Assembly (NCBI GenBank): GCA_017436815.1
Contig: JAFSCI010000058.1
Span: forward strand, 1-46,474
Length of the DNA stretch: 46,474 nt
Direction of reading: 5' to 3'
From: Clostridia bacterium
GTDB taxonomy: Bacteria > Bacillota > Clostridia > Oscillospirales > Acutalibacteraceae
Shown here in pieces: positions 23,227 through 31,668 of the stretch. Numbering within the stretch: the stretch's first letter is position 1; each line of letters starts with the position of its first letter. A program made the translations under genes and the position numbers. The notes below the pieces were generated by a model. The model worked only from the letters and a program-made list of their open reading frames with translations. It was not told the DNA's origin and did not search any database.

Positions 23227-23553
23227 ATGGACAGAGAAACCTTTGAAAAACTGACAAGCGCGGCGCAAAACAGAGTTGCAAACCAGCAGAAAAAAGAAAG
23301 CGCATATTTAAACGGCCAAAATTCGAAAACCGAAAAAAACACACCGCCCGTAACTGTGTCGGGCGGCGAAAATACGAGCAAAAATAATGATTTCACCCCA
23401 AAAAGCCGCTCGGGTGAGATTTTGAATTTGCTGAATTTAAAGAACATTTCGCTCGACTCCGAGCGCGCGCTGATTATGGGAGTGTTGTTGCTTTTGGCCC
23501 ACGAAAACGCAGACGAATGGCTTATTTTGGCGCTGATTTACGTGATGCTTTAA
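23227..23553 (+). CDS. Small unknown protein, third of the cluster
   Basis: 108 residues. A polar, low-complexity N-terminal two thirds is followed by a hydrophobic C-terminus: SERALIMGVLLLLAHENADEWLILALIYVML. Two short hydrophobic helices joined by ENAD suggest a membrane hairpin at the C-terminus. I recall this tail in small Clostridia proteins of unknown role. The cluster was probably contiguous before the MITE-like element inserted 12 nt upstream of this start. Ribosome site is weak (AAGGGGCTTTT). Confidence 0.65.
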   Translation: MDRETFEKLTSAAQNRVANQQKKESAYLNGQNSKTEKNTPPVTVSGGENTSKNNDFTPKSRSGEILNLLNLKNISLDSERALIMGVLLLLAHENADEWLILALIYVML

Positions 23554-23589
23554 AATAAAAACGGGTCAATGTTATTTGTGCTCAACAAA

Positions 23590-23985
23590 ACGGGCGGACC
23601 GCCGAGGACGTCGGTCCCTACGATTCATCAACAAATTTTATTTGGTGCGTACAATAACGGGACGTCAAGGATGCCGTCCCCTACGATATAACTTGCCGTC
23701 AGGCAAATATAACGATGCAAGGCATCATATAACTGCCGTAGGCAATATAACTCCGCCAACGGCGGAATATAACTGTGCCGCAAGGCACTGCGCCGTTCCC
23801 TACGATTTTATCGGCAAATTATATTGAGTGCGTAGGGGCGGGTCTCTGCGCCCGCCCGTATTATTTTGATGAAATAGTATTATTGCACGGGAGGGGACAG
23901 AGCCCCTCCCCTACATTTCATCAACAAATTTTATTTGGTGCGTACAATAACGGGAGGGCACGGAGGCCCTCCCCTACGATTTTAC
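23590..23985. repeat. GC-rich CGTAGGGG-type hairpin repeats
   Basis: Five GC-rich hairpin units (for example GGGCGGG/CCCGCCC, GGGAGGGG/CCCCTCCC, GGGACG/CGTCCC), each starting CGGG and ending CCCTAC on one strand or the reverse, separated by AT-rich spacers containing CATCAACAAATTTTATTTGG. A reverse-complement copy covering most of this is at 44180-44350. Open frames across it are not credible genes. The 23554-24033 gap holds only this, array D and the terminator. Confidence 0.85.
23686..23797 (+). repeat. Hairpin array D (five beads on an ATATAAC linker)
   Basis: ATATAAC occurs five times (23686, 23707, 23727, 23745, 23767). Between and after the copies are five different perfect hairpins: TTGCC/GGCAA, GATGC/GCATC, TGCC/GGCA, TCCGCC/GGCGGA and GTGCC/GGCAC. 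It interrupts the GC-rich repeat and is bounded by CCCTACGAT at 23679-23687 and 23798-23806. Confidence 0.92.
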
Positions 23986-23990
23986 CTAAT

Positions 23991-24020
23991 AAAAAAGGAG
24001 CGACGGAGCGCTCCTTTTTT
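23991..24020 (-). terminator. Terminator of the CapD-like gene
   Basis: 12-bp stem AAAAAAGGAGCG / CGCTCCTTTTTT, loop ACGGAG, T-run usable on either strand. Confidence 0.88.
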
Positions 24021-24033
24021 ATTATTTTTCGTT

Positions 24034-25881
24034 TTATTTTTCGTTTTTGTCTACAGTATAGGTGCCGACGATCTGGGCGACCTCGTACTTGATTTTATCG
24101 GAATTGCGCTTGCAAAGGCGCTTTAATTTTACCAGTCCTTCGGCAAACTGCTCAACGTCAAACTCAATGGGATGGCCTATGTAGATAAGCTTGTTTTCGG
24201 TCTTTTGCAAGCCTTCTTCACCCATTAAAAGCTCCTCGTAAAGCTTCTCGCCCGGTCTTAGTCCCGTGTACTCGATTTTAATATCCACGTCGGGCTCATA
24301 ACCCGAAAGGCGAATAAGGTTGCGGGCAAGGTCGTCGATTTTTACGGGTTGTCCCATATCGAGCACGAAAATCTCGCCGCCCTTAGCGTATGCGCCTGCC
24401 TGTAAAACGAGCGAAACGGCCTCGGGGATAGTCATAAAGTAACGTATAATATCGGGGTGGGTAACGCTTACGGGACCGCCTTTTTTAATCTGCTCTTTAA
24501 ACAGCGGAATAACCGAACCGTTTGAGCCGAGCACGTTACCAAAACGCACGCAGGCAAACTCGGTATTGGAATTTTTGTTTATGGTCTGAACAACCATTTC
24601 GCACATACGCTTGGTTGCGCCCATTATATTTGTGGGGTTAACGGCTTTATCGGTAGAGATAAGTATGAACTTTTCAGCCCCGAATTTGTCGGCCGCTTTG
24701 GCAACGTTAAGTGTGCCGAAAACGTTATTTTTTACCGCCTCGTTAGGACTTTTTTCCATAAGCGGCACGTGCTTGTGCGCGGCGGCGTGGAAAACGACCT
24801 GCGGATTATAGGTATCAAAAACGTGCTCAATTCTGGCCTCATCACGAACCGAGGCTATGACCGTTTCGAAATTCAAGTTGGGGTAATTTCTGACGAGTTC
24901 CTGCTGGATTTCGTAGGCGTTGTTTTCGTAAATATCTAAAATAATGAGCTTTTTGGGCAGGTTTCTGGCTATCTGACGGCAAAGTTCACTACCGATAGAT
25001 CCGCCGCCACCCGTAACTAAAACCACCTTATCGGTAAGGGCGTTTAAGACGTTGCGGTTATCGATAACAATGGGGTCACGGCCGAGAAGGTCCTCAATTT
25101 CGACGTCTCTGATTTTGCCGACCTGCAAGTCGCCGTTTATCATCTGATAAAGGCCCGGCATTATTTTAAGCGAGCATTTTGTGGTCTTGCAGATTTCTAA
25201 AATGCGCTTTTTCTCGGCGGCGGTAGACGACGGAATAGCATAAACTATGCTTTTTACGCCGTACTGCTCAACGAATTTCGGAATATCGTTAGTAGTGCCT
25301 ACAACCCTTACGCCCTCTATGTATTTGCCGACTTTCGAGGGGTTATCGTCTACAATGCAGCAAACGCGGGTGCTGATTTTATCCGACTCAGACAGCTCTC
25401 TTACGGCCATACTGCCCGCGCTGCCCGCGCCTATTACGAGGGTTGGCGTATACTCGTTGGTTTTACGTGTAGATGAAGCTCTGACACTTTTAAAGATGCG
25501 GTAGGAAAGTCTTAAAAGCACCTCGAAAACCAAGGTCAGCAGATAGATAATGAATATTTCGCTGAATTTGAAATTTGTTCTGAGCGCGCCTATTACAATT
25601 ACATCTAAAAACGATGCAACGGTAACTCCCAAAAACATCTGAACGACGTCTTTGGTTGAAACAAGGCTCCACACAAAGCGGTACATTCTGAACAAAAAGA
25701 ACACGGCTATAAACAAAACCGTTCTTATTGGCAGATAGGTTGCAATGTAGCTTGCGTGGTTAGCTATGGTTTGCGACAGCGCAAAATCGTGCTTGATTAC
25801 CGAGCCCACCAATACCGATAAATTTATAATTAAAATGTCGAAAAAAAGCACTATTAAAGTATTTCTTAGTGACTTTTTCAT
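24034..25881 (-). CDS. Membrane NDP-sugar 4,6-dehydratase (CapD/WbpM/FlaA1 type)
   Basis: 615 residues. Four or five membrane helices (residues ~8-125), a Rossmann-like domain (LVIGAGSAGSMAVREL, ~150-270), then the short-chain dehydrogenase domain with VTGGGGSIGSELCRQI and HAAAHKHVPLME. In STDKAVNPTNIMGATKR the usual Tyr of YxxxK is Met, the Ser-Met-Lys arrangement known from WbpM-type dehydratases. The family converts UDP-GlcNAc to a 4-keto-6-deoxy sugar, the step before amination by a DegT-type enzyme and transfer by a PglC-type enzyme, both encoded next door. AAGGGGA precedes ATG 25881. Confidence 0.92.
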   Translation of the reverse strand: MKKSLRNTLIVLFFDILIINLSVLVGSVIKHDFALSQTIANHASYIATYLPIRTVLFIAVFFLFRMYRFVWSLVSTKDVVQMFLGVTVASFLDVIVIGALRTNFKFSEIFIIYLLTLVFEVLLRLSYRIFKSVRASSTRKTNEYTPTLVIGAGSAGSMAVRELSESDKISTRVCCIVDDNPSKVGKYIEGVRVVGTTNDIPKFVEQYGVKSIVYAIPSSTAAEKKRILEICKTTKCSLKIMPGLYQMINGDLQVGKIRDVEIEDLLGRDPIVIDNRNVLNALTDKVVLVTGGGGSIGSELCRQIARNLPKKLIILDIYENNAYEIQQELVRNYPNLNFETVIASVRDEARIEHVFDTYNPQVVFHAAAHKHVPLMEKSPNEAVKNNVFGTLNVAKAADKFGAEKFILISTDKAVNPTNIMGATKRMCEMVVQTINKNSNTEFACVRFGNVLGSNGSVIPLFKEQIKKGGPVSVTHPDIIRYFMTIPEAVSLVLQAGAYAKGGEIFVLDMGQPVKIDDLARNLIRLSGYEPDVDIKIEYTGLRPGEKLYEELLMGEEGLQKTENKLIYIGHPIEFDVEQFAEGLVKLKRLCKRNSDKIKYEVAQIVGTYTVDKNEK

Positions 25882-25984
25882 TAAAATTCCCCTTTTTTAA
25901 GACGTATATATGTTAATTATATAACAACGCGCAAAAAAAAGCAACTTAAAAGTTTAATTGTGAAAAATAAGTAAAAAAAGCAAC

Positions 25985-26006
25985 CCAATTTTTTGGGTTG
26001 CTTTTA
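25985..26006 (-). terminator. Terminator of the antiporter gene
   Basis: AAGCAACCCAA / TTGGGTTGCTT stem with TTTT loop and flanking A/T runs, 4 nt beyond the stop codon of the minus-strand antiporter. Confidence 0.85.
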
Positions 26007-26009
26007 TAT

Positions 26010-27281
26010 TTATTCTGCCGGTTTTGGCTGGCGGGCCGATTTTCTGCCCTCGGGGGTAATTTCGCCTGCTTTTTGGAGTGAAATTTTTGTGAGGAACGGA
26101 CCGACAAGCTCGTAAATTAACACCGAGAAAAGCGTTATATTGCGCACTATAATGCCGATTTCGCCGAGCGCCTCTGCCTTAATTGCCATACCAAGCGCAA
26201 CGCCTGCCTGCGGGAAAAGGGTTATACCCAAATATTTTACAATATTCTTATCGCACTTTGTGGCCTTAGCGCTAAGTGCCGCTCCCGTATATTTACCGAG
26301 TGAGCGGGTCAGTATGTAAATTACGCCTATTAAAACTACTGCGTAGTCTTTAAACACGCCAAGCTCCAGCTCTGCGCCGCTTATTACGAAGAACAAAACA
26401 AGTAAGGGCGCGGCCCAGCGGTCGACTCTGTCCATAAGCTCCTCGGAAAAGTCACACATATTGCAAAATACTGTACCGAGCATCATACAAACCAAAAGTG
26501 ATGAGAAGGCGATTTTTACCCCTGCGATTTCAAAGCTTACCATAGAAAGCGCAACGGTCAGCAGCACGAAGGTAACACTCATTGCGATACGCTTTGAGCG
26601 GGAATGGAAAAATCTCTCGAAAAATGTAAATAAAAGTCCCATAACAAAGCCGAGCAGCAGCGATAATGCAACCTCTAAAACGGGCTCAAGCACTACCGAC
26701 AAAATATCTACGTGGCCTGCGATAAGGGCTTTTGCAATACCGAACGAAACGGCAAAAAGAATAAGTCCTACGGCATCGTCAAGAGCTACTATGGGCAGAA
26801 GCAGGTCGGTCAGCGGGCCTTTGGCCTTATACTGTCTTACAACCATAAGTGTGGCGGCGGGGGCGGTAGCAGAGGCTACTGCGCCGAGCACTATTGCAGA
26901 CTCAAGCGGAAGCACGTCTGGCATACAAAAATGAACGCCTATAAGGGCTGCATCTACAAGCAGTGTGGCAACAACGGCCTGGAAAATGCCTATTATGGTG
27001 GCCTGCTTGCCGGTATGCTTTAGGGTTTTTAATCTGAACTCATTACCGATTGCAAAGGCAATAAAGCCAAGGGCAACGTCGGATAAAATACTGTACGACT
27101 TAATATCGTCCATACTTACAAAGCCGAGTCCCTTTATTCCGAGAGCGCCGAGTCCGTACGGTCCCACCAGAATACCTGCAACGAGGTAGGCCGTAACTGC
27201 AGGAAGCTGCACCTTTTTGGCAAGGCGGGAAAGCATAAGACCTGCGAATACTGCAACCGATAATGAAAGAAGCGCTTGCAC
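26010..27281 (-). CDS. CPA2-family cation:proton antiporter
   Basis: 423 residues with about twelve membrane spans. Opens SVAVFAGLMLSRLAKKVQLPAVTAYLVAGILVGP, the N-terminal signature of KefB/NapA-type antiporters, and has the ion-site segment PIVALDDAVGLILFA with the paired Asp residues of electrogenic members. It lacks the cytoplasmic RCK domain seen in KefB/C, as expected for a NapA/GerN-like protein. It likely exchanges Na+ or K+ for H+. Start is GTG 27281 with AGGAG upstream, and it is a single-gene unit with promoter at 27328-27355. Confidence 0.9.
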   Translation of the reverse strand: MQALLSLSVAVFAGLMLSRLAKKVQLPAVTAYLVAGILVGPYGLGALGIKGLGFVSMDDIKSYSILSDVALGFIAFAIGNEFRLKTLKHTGKQATIIGIFQAVVATLLVDAALIGVHFCMPDVLPLESAIVLGAVASATAPAATLMVVRQYKAKGPLTDLLLPIVALDDAVGLILFAVSFGIAKALIAGHVDILSVVLEPVLEVALSLLLGFVMGLLFTFFERFFHSRSKRIAMSVTFVLLTVALSMVSFEIAGVKIAFSSLLVCMMLGTVFCNMCDFSEELMDRVDRWAAPLLVLFFVISGAELELGVFKDYAVVLIGVIYILTRSLGKYTGAALSAKATKCDKNIVKYLGITLFPQAGVALGMAIKAEALGEIGIIVRNITLFSVLIYELVGPFLTKISLQKAGEITPEGRKSARQPKPAE

Positions 27282-27327
27282 GTTGAGTCATCTCCTAATT
27301 TGAAAAGAATAGTTTTACCAAATGCAC

Positions 27328-27355
27328 AGTTTAGCACTTTTTAAAATAAAGTCAA
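27328..27355 (-). promoter_or_regulatory. Promoter of the antiporter gene
   Basis: Reverse strand TTGACT (27355-27350), 16 nt, TAAACT (27333-27328). Confidence 0.5.
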
Positions 27356-27421
27356 GTACTTTTTGCATTTTTTATTGTTTATACCATAAAAGGAACAATT
27401 CTAAAAACTTGCAAAAAACTA

Positions 27422-27450
27422 TTGACCAACGAGGCTTTTGATGTTATACT
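27422..27450 (+). promoter_or_regulatory. Promoter of the small lipoprotein gene
   Basis: TTGACC (27422-27427), 17 nt, TATACT (27445-27450). Confidence 0.7.
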
Positions 27451-27489
27451 GATTGCAATAATTATTTGGAAAATATTGGAGGATTTATT

Positions 27490-27951
27490 GTGAAAAAGAT
27501 TTTTGTACTTTTACTTTGCCTTGTTGCACTTTTATCTCTTTGTGCATGTGGCGGCGAGACAACAAAAGATAGCGACATAGCCGATAATTCATCGATTGAA
27601 AGCAAAGTTAACGACACAAATAACAACACTTCTGACACTACACAAAAAGATGGAGAAGAAGCATTTCTTGGCACATGGAAGCACGAAAGAACCGAAGCAG
27701 AACCGTTTCAGATGTCTCTTGAATTAAACGCTGGCGGTAAAGGTAAAAACAGCAACACCGATATTGAATGGTCTTACGATGAGGCAACCAAACAAATCAG
27801 TATAACCATTATATATCCCGATGGAACCAAAAGTGATTCTTCCAATGCAAAACTTACCGATGGCAAACTTTGCTGGGAAAGAGAATTTAACATTAAAACT
27901 CAAAGCGGAGATTTCGTTAAGTTTGATAAGGCTCTTTTTGTAAAACAATAA
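27490..27951 (+). CDS. Small lipoprotein, lipocalin-like length
   Basis: 153 residues. GTG 27490 follows TGGAGG by seven nt. Signal with lipobox LCAC. A Ser/Thr/Asn/Asp-rich linker (residues ~22-55) is followed by a beta-rich domain: FLGTWKHERTEAEPFQMSLELNAGG...IEWSYDEATKQISITIIYPDG. The GTWK opening and alternating strands resemble small extracytoplasmic beta-sandwich or lipocalin-like domains; I cannot name a family. Own promoter and terminator; function unknown. Confidence 0.75.
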   Translation: MKKIFVLLLCLVALLSLCACGGETTKDSDIADNSSIESKVNDTNNNTSDTTQKDGEEAFLGTWKHERTEAEPFQMSLELNAGGKGKNSNTDIEWSYDEATKQISITIIYPDGTKSDSSNAKLTDGKLCWEREFNIKTQSGDFVKFDKALFVKQ

Positions 27952-27970
27952 GACCGAAAAAGCATTAAAA

Positions 27971-28005
27971 GTGGCTGTCTCACAAAAAAGTGAGGCAGCC
28001 ATTTG
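27971..28005 (+). terminator. Terminator of the small lipoprotein gene
   Basis: TGGCTG-T-CTCAC / GTGAG-G-CAGCCA stem with an A-rich loop, then TTTGTT. Confidence 0.75.
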
Positions 28006-28046
28006 TTCTTTATCTCATTTTTTGTGATTTTGGGACCAAAAGAATA

Positions 28047-28075
28047 TTGATTTTTATAATACTATATAATATAAT
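28047..28075 (+). promoter_or_regulatory. Promoter of pgcA-manA
   Basis: TTGATT (28047-28052), 17 nt, TATAAT (28070-28075). Confidence 0.7.
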
Positions 28076-28118
28076 TAAGAAAGATATTAACATTTTTTAC
28101 TATGAGGTGCGAAATTTA

Positions 28119-29777
28119 ATGGATTTTATGCAAAAATATTTATTCTGGACACAAAATGCCGATGCTAAGACCAAGGCTGAGCTAAAGGCTATTGAGGGCG
28201 ATAATGAGGAAATCTACGCTCGTTTTGGCTCTGAACTCAAATTCGGCACTGCGGGTATGCGCGGCATAATAGGCGCGGGCACAAACCGCATCAACCGTTT
28301 TGTTGTGGCAAAGGCAACAAAGGGCTTTGCCGACTATATAAACTCGGTACCCTCGGCCGCAAAGCGCGGTATTGCCATCGGTTACGATAACAGGCATAAG
28401 TCCTACGAATTCGCACTTGTTACCGCCGGCGTTCTGGCGGCAAACGGAATTAAGAGCTATTTGTTCGAGAGTCTTCGCACAACTCCCGAGTTATCGTTTG
28501 CGGTACGCTACTTGAACTGCTTTGGCGGTGTGGTAATTACGGCATCGCACAACCCGCCCGAGTACAACGGCTACAAGCTTTACGATGAAAACGGCTGTCA
28601 GCTGGTTCCCGCGCTGGCTGAGAAGATAATGGACAACATCGCAAAAATCGACAACGAGCTGAGTGTTGAGGTTTTATCTTTAGACGAGGCCGGAGATTTA
28701 ATAGAAATAATAGGCGAAAACGTTGATGCGCCGTATTATGAAAAGGTACTGGATTTACGTTTTGATAAATCTACCGATAAAAACGTGACGGTTATCTACA
28801 CTCCCGAGCACGGAACGGGTAATCTGCCCGTGCGCTACGTTTTGGGCAAGGCAGGCTACAACGTTATTCCCGTTTTGGACCAGTGCGAGAGTGATCCCGA
28901 TTTTTCCAACACAAAAAGTCCCAACCCCGAGCTGCCTGCCGCCTACGAAAAGGCAATAGAGCTACTTAAGGCGCACAATGCCGACATTGCCATTGCCACC
29001 GACCCCGACTGCGACCGACTCGGCGCAGTTATAAATCACAAGGGCGAGCAGATACTTCTTACCGGTAATCAGTCGGGCGCAGTTATACTTTACTATTTAC
29101 TCTCCCGCCATAAAGCTAACGGCACTTTACCCGAAAATGCGGTTATGTTCAACACCGTTGTAACCTCGTCACTTGGTGATAAAATTGCCGAGGGTTTTGG
29201 CGTTACCACCGAAAAGACCCTTACCGGCTTTAAGTTTATTGGCGAGAAAATTGAAAATCACAATAAACTGGGTGATAAAAAGTTTATTTTCGGTTACGAG
29301 GAAAGCTACGGTTGTTTAATCGGCGATTTTGTAAGGGATAAGGACGCTGTTCAGGCATCGCTTATGTTCTGCGAGGCGGCCGACTACTACAAAAAGCAAA
29401 ACAAGACCCTTGTTGACGTTTTAGAGGAAATTTTCGGCAAATTCGGTTATTTCTTAGATACTCAGGTATCTCTGACCTTTAAAGATGCAAGAGGCAGCGA
29501 GAAAATAAAGGCCATTATGCAGAATTTACGCGCAACAAAACGCACCGATATTGCGGGTTATGAGTTAGCCTCGACCACCGACTTTTCAGAGGACATTGAG
29601 GGCTTTGTAAAGAGCGACGTTTTGCTTTACACCTTTAAAGACGGCGGCTTTGTTGCGGTAAGACCCAGCGGCACCGAGCCCAAATGCAAGTTCTATTACT
29701 GTATTCAGGGCGCTGACAAGGCCGAGGCAGAGGAAAAACTTAATAAAATCAAGAAAGAATTTGAAATAAATGGTTAA
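28119..29777 (+). CDS. pgcA: Phosphoglucomutase/phosphomannomutase
   Basis: 552 residues; ATG 28119 with GAGGTG upstream. All four active-site loops are intact: TASHNPPEYNGYK with the phosphoserine, DPDCDRLG binding Mg, GYEESYG for the sugar, and RPSGTEPKCKFY for the phosphate. It interconverts hexose 1- and 6-phosphates, feeding UDP-glucose or GDP-mannose and so the surface glycans made from the genes at 19.5-25.9 kb. The length is that of the Bacillus PgcA class. The stop codon overlaps the manA start by eight nt. Confidence 0.93.
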   Translation: MDFMQKYLFWTQNADAKTKAELKAIEGDNEEIYARFGSELKFGTAGMRGIIGAGTNRINRFVVAKATKGFADYINSVPSAAKRGIAIGYDNRHKSYEFALVTAGVLAANGIKSYLFESLRTTPELSFAVRYLNCFGGVVITASHNPPEYNGYKLYDENGCQLVPALAEKIMDNIAKIDNELSVEVLSLDEAGDLIEIIGENVDAPYYEKVLDLRFDKSTDKNVTVIYTPEHGTGNLPVRYVLGKAGYNVIPVLDQCESDPDFSNTKSPNPELPAAYEKAIELLKAHNADIAIATDPDCDRLGAVINHKGEQILLTGNQSGAVILYYLLSRHKANGTLPENAVMFNTVVTSSLGDKIAEGFGVTTEKTLTGFKFIGEKIENHNKLGDKKFIFGYEESYGCLIGDFVRDKDAVQASLMFCEAADYYKKQNKTLVDVLEEIFGKFGYFLDTQVSLTFKDARGSEKIKAIMQNLRATKRTDIAGYELASTTDFSEDIEGFVKSDVLLYTFKDGGFVAVRPSGTEPKCKFYYCIQGADKAEAEEKLNKIKKEFEING

Positions 29778-30705
29778 AAAGTATCCGCTTTTACTTGAAC
29801 CCGTAATTAAAGATTATTTATGGGGCGGCACCAAGCTTTTAGATCAGTTCGGCTTTAAAAGTGACCTTCAAAAAGCGGCAGAGGGCTGGATGCTCAGTCT
29901 CCATAAAGACGGCACCAACACGGTTTTAAACGGTGAGTTTAAGGGTAAACTTTTAAGTGACGTTCTGGCCGAGTTTGGTGAGAGTAATGAGAGCTTTCCC
30001 CTGCTAATAAAGCTTATTGACGCTAAAGATAAGCTCTCGGTACAGGTGCACCCGAGTGATGAGTACGCTTTTAAAAACGAGGGTGAGCCGGGCAAAACTG
30101 AGGTCTGGTACGTTGTTGACTGCGAGCCAAACTCTCAGCTTGTTTTTGGGTTTAACAAAACCATTACAAAGGCCGAATTTAAAGAAAGAATTGAGCAAAA
30201 CACGCTGAGCGAGGTTTTAAACTTCGTTCCGGTTAAAAAGGGTGACGTATTCTTTATAAAATCGGGCACGCTGCACGCCATTGGCGGCGGAATTTTAATT
30301 GCCGAAATTCAGCAAAATTCCAACACAACCTACCGAGTAAGCGACTACGGCAGACTCGGTTCAGACGGCAAGCCCAGGGCTTTACATATAGACAAAGCGC
30401 TCGACGTAACCGATTTAAAAAAGAGTAACGAATACTGCCAGAGTTTTACCGAGCAAAAAACCGATTTTGGCAGCATAAAACCGATTGCCGAGTGCGAATA
30501 TTTTAAGGCCGAGGTTTTAAATTTAAAGGGCAAAGCCGAATTTTACTCCAAAGCATTTATAAGCCTTTTGGTATTAGAGGGCGAGGCCGCAATTGAGTAT
30601 GCCGACGGCACTTTAAATATAAAGAAGGGTGACAGCGTTTTTATACCGTCTGACTTTAAATGCTGTGTGTACGGCAACGCTACAATAATAAAATCTACAA
30701 AATAA
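29770..30705 (+). CDS. manA: Mannose-6-phosphate isomerase, class I
   Basis: 311 residues, a normal length for the short Firmicutes type I enzyme. Zinc-binding residues lie in VQVHPSDEYA and TEVWYV, and the catalytic region is SGTLHAIGGGILIAEIQQNSNTTYRVSDYGR. It interconverts fructose-6-P and mannose-6-P. Translation is coupled to pgcA through an eight-base overlap, so the pair links glycolysis to mannose-1-P supply. Confidence 0.93.
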   Translation: MVKKYPLLLEPVIKDYLWGGTKLLDQFGFKSDLQKAAEGWMLSLHKDGTNTVLNGEFKGKLLSDVLAEFGESNESFPLLIKLIDAKDKLSVQVHPSDEYAFKNEGEPGKTEVWYVVDCEPNSQLVFGFNKTITKAEFKERIEQNTLSEVLNFVPVKKGDVFFIKSGTLHAIGGGILIAEIQQNSNTTYRVSDYGRLGSDGKPRALHIDKALDVTDLKKSNEYCQSFTEQKTDFGSIKPIAECEYFKAEVLNLKGKAEFYSKAFISLLVLEGEAAIEYADGTLNIKKGDSVFIPSDFKCCVYGNATIIKSTK

Positions 30706-30709
30706 AAAT

Positions 30710-30746
30710 AAAAACGATGAGTGAAAACCACTCATCGTTTTTTTGT
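30710..30746. terminator. Bidirectional terminator after manA
   Basis: AAAACGATGAGTG stem with CACTCATCGTTTT and T-runs on both strands; ends manA and the convergent lipoprotein gene. Confidence 0.9.
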
Positions 30747-30757
30747 TATTATTTTGA

Positions 30758-31603
30758 CTAGTCGATATCGGAATAGCGCTTGATTTTAAGTAGTCTGCCG
30801 TTGGGCCAGACTGCGTAATTTTCATCAGACTCAAACTCGATATAAACGTGCTTATAGCGGTAGGTGCAGTAGTACTTGCCGCCGTCCTCAAAATTACCGT
30901 CTAAGGTCAGTCCGCCGTAGGTTTCAAGGTCTACAACGTCTATTTCCTTGTTCATATTATCGAACAAATCCTTGGCCTTCATATTGTAAACTGCGTTGCA
31001 CTTGGCGTTTTTCTGCGGCAGGGGTGCTTCGGAGAATATCCACTTGCCGTTTTTGTCGGTCGGAACACTCGGCCAAACGTCAGGATTCTCCAGCGGCTTG
31101 CCCCAGTCTAAATCTCTGAAGCCGAACCAGACGTCAGTTTTCTCAAACTTATAAACCGCACTCCAGGTGCCGTCGTAGAAAACGTCGGTAACGTCGCCGT
31201 ACTTTTTCTGCAGCTCTTTAAAGGTCCAGTCGTCTACAATATCTATATAGGTTGTATTGAGTACTAAGTTCTCACTCGGTGGGTCGGCAATGCTTATAAA
31301 CGCGCCCAGCTCATCGTCCTCACTAACCGTATTTGAGGGGGTATTTGTGGGGGTGCTGACAGAAGCGGTGGTGTCGTCAGAACCAGAGGTTGTTACCTGC
31401 GAGGTAGTGGTACCTGCGGCCGAAGTAGTGACATCATCTTCCATAAACGGATAGTAGGTACTGTTGGCATCGTACTCTAAAACGCCGTTTTGCTGACCGT
31501 ACTCGTTAAAATACCTTGAAATTACGTCGCCGCCTGTTTCTTTACAGCCAACGAGGGAGAAAAGCACAACAAATATAAGTAAAAATGCGAGAATTTTCTT
31601 CAT
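30758..31603 (-). CDS. Lipoprotein of unknown function
   Basis: 281 residues. Signal with lipobox LVGC (Cys20). A Thr/Ser-rich low-complexity linker (residues ~55-100) suggests a wall-spanning stalk. The C-terminal 180 residues form an unrecognised beta-rich domain beginning LNTTYIDIVDDWTFKELQKKYGDVTDVFYDG. AAGGAG precedes ATG 31603 and a near-consensus promoter lies at 31633-31661. No domain family recognised. Confidence 0.75.
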   Translation of the reverse strand: MKKILAFLLIFVVLFSLVGCKETGGDVISRYFNEYGQQNGVLEYDANSTYYPFMEDDVTTSAAGTTTSQVTTSGSDDTTASVSTPTNTPSNTVSEDDELGAFISIADPPSENLVLNTTYIDIVDDWTFKELQKKYGDVTDVFYDGTWSAVYKFEKTDVWFGFRDLDWGKPLENPDVWPSVPTDKNGKWIFSEAPLPQKNAKCNAVYNMKAKDLFDNMNKEIDVVDLETYGGLTLDGNFEDGGKYYCTYRYKHVYIEFESDENYAVWPNGRLLKIKRYSDID

Positions 31604-31632
31604 TTTATTGCTCCTTTTAATTTGTTGTGCTT

Positions 31633-31661
31633 ATTATACTATAAAATTATGAACTTTTCAA
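31633..31661 (-). promoter_or_regulatory. Promoter of the unknown lipoprotein
   Basis: Reverse strand TTGAAA (31661-31656), 17 nt, TATAAT (31638-31633). It lies at the left edge of the prophage; no terminator is seen between the last prophage gene and this promoter. Confidence 0.75.
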
Positions 31662-31668
31662 CAACACT

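Noticed and set aside
23038-23268. 76-residue minus-strand frame, similar to a frame at 43755-43994
   Set aside because: The similarity between the two proteins follows from their lying in the two MITE-like copies. The frame differs in the internal insert and crosses the element's end, so coding is unlikely.
23686-23797. CRISPR array
   Set aside because: Repeats are only 7 nt and the 'spacers' are perfect palindromes of 11-15 nt; there is no Cas gene. The structure is real but is not CRISPR.
23576-24126. Several overlapping plus-strand frames of 60-105 residues
   Set aside because: They cover GC-rich repeat units, array D and the terminator; composition is repeat-driven.
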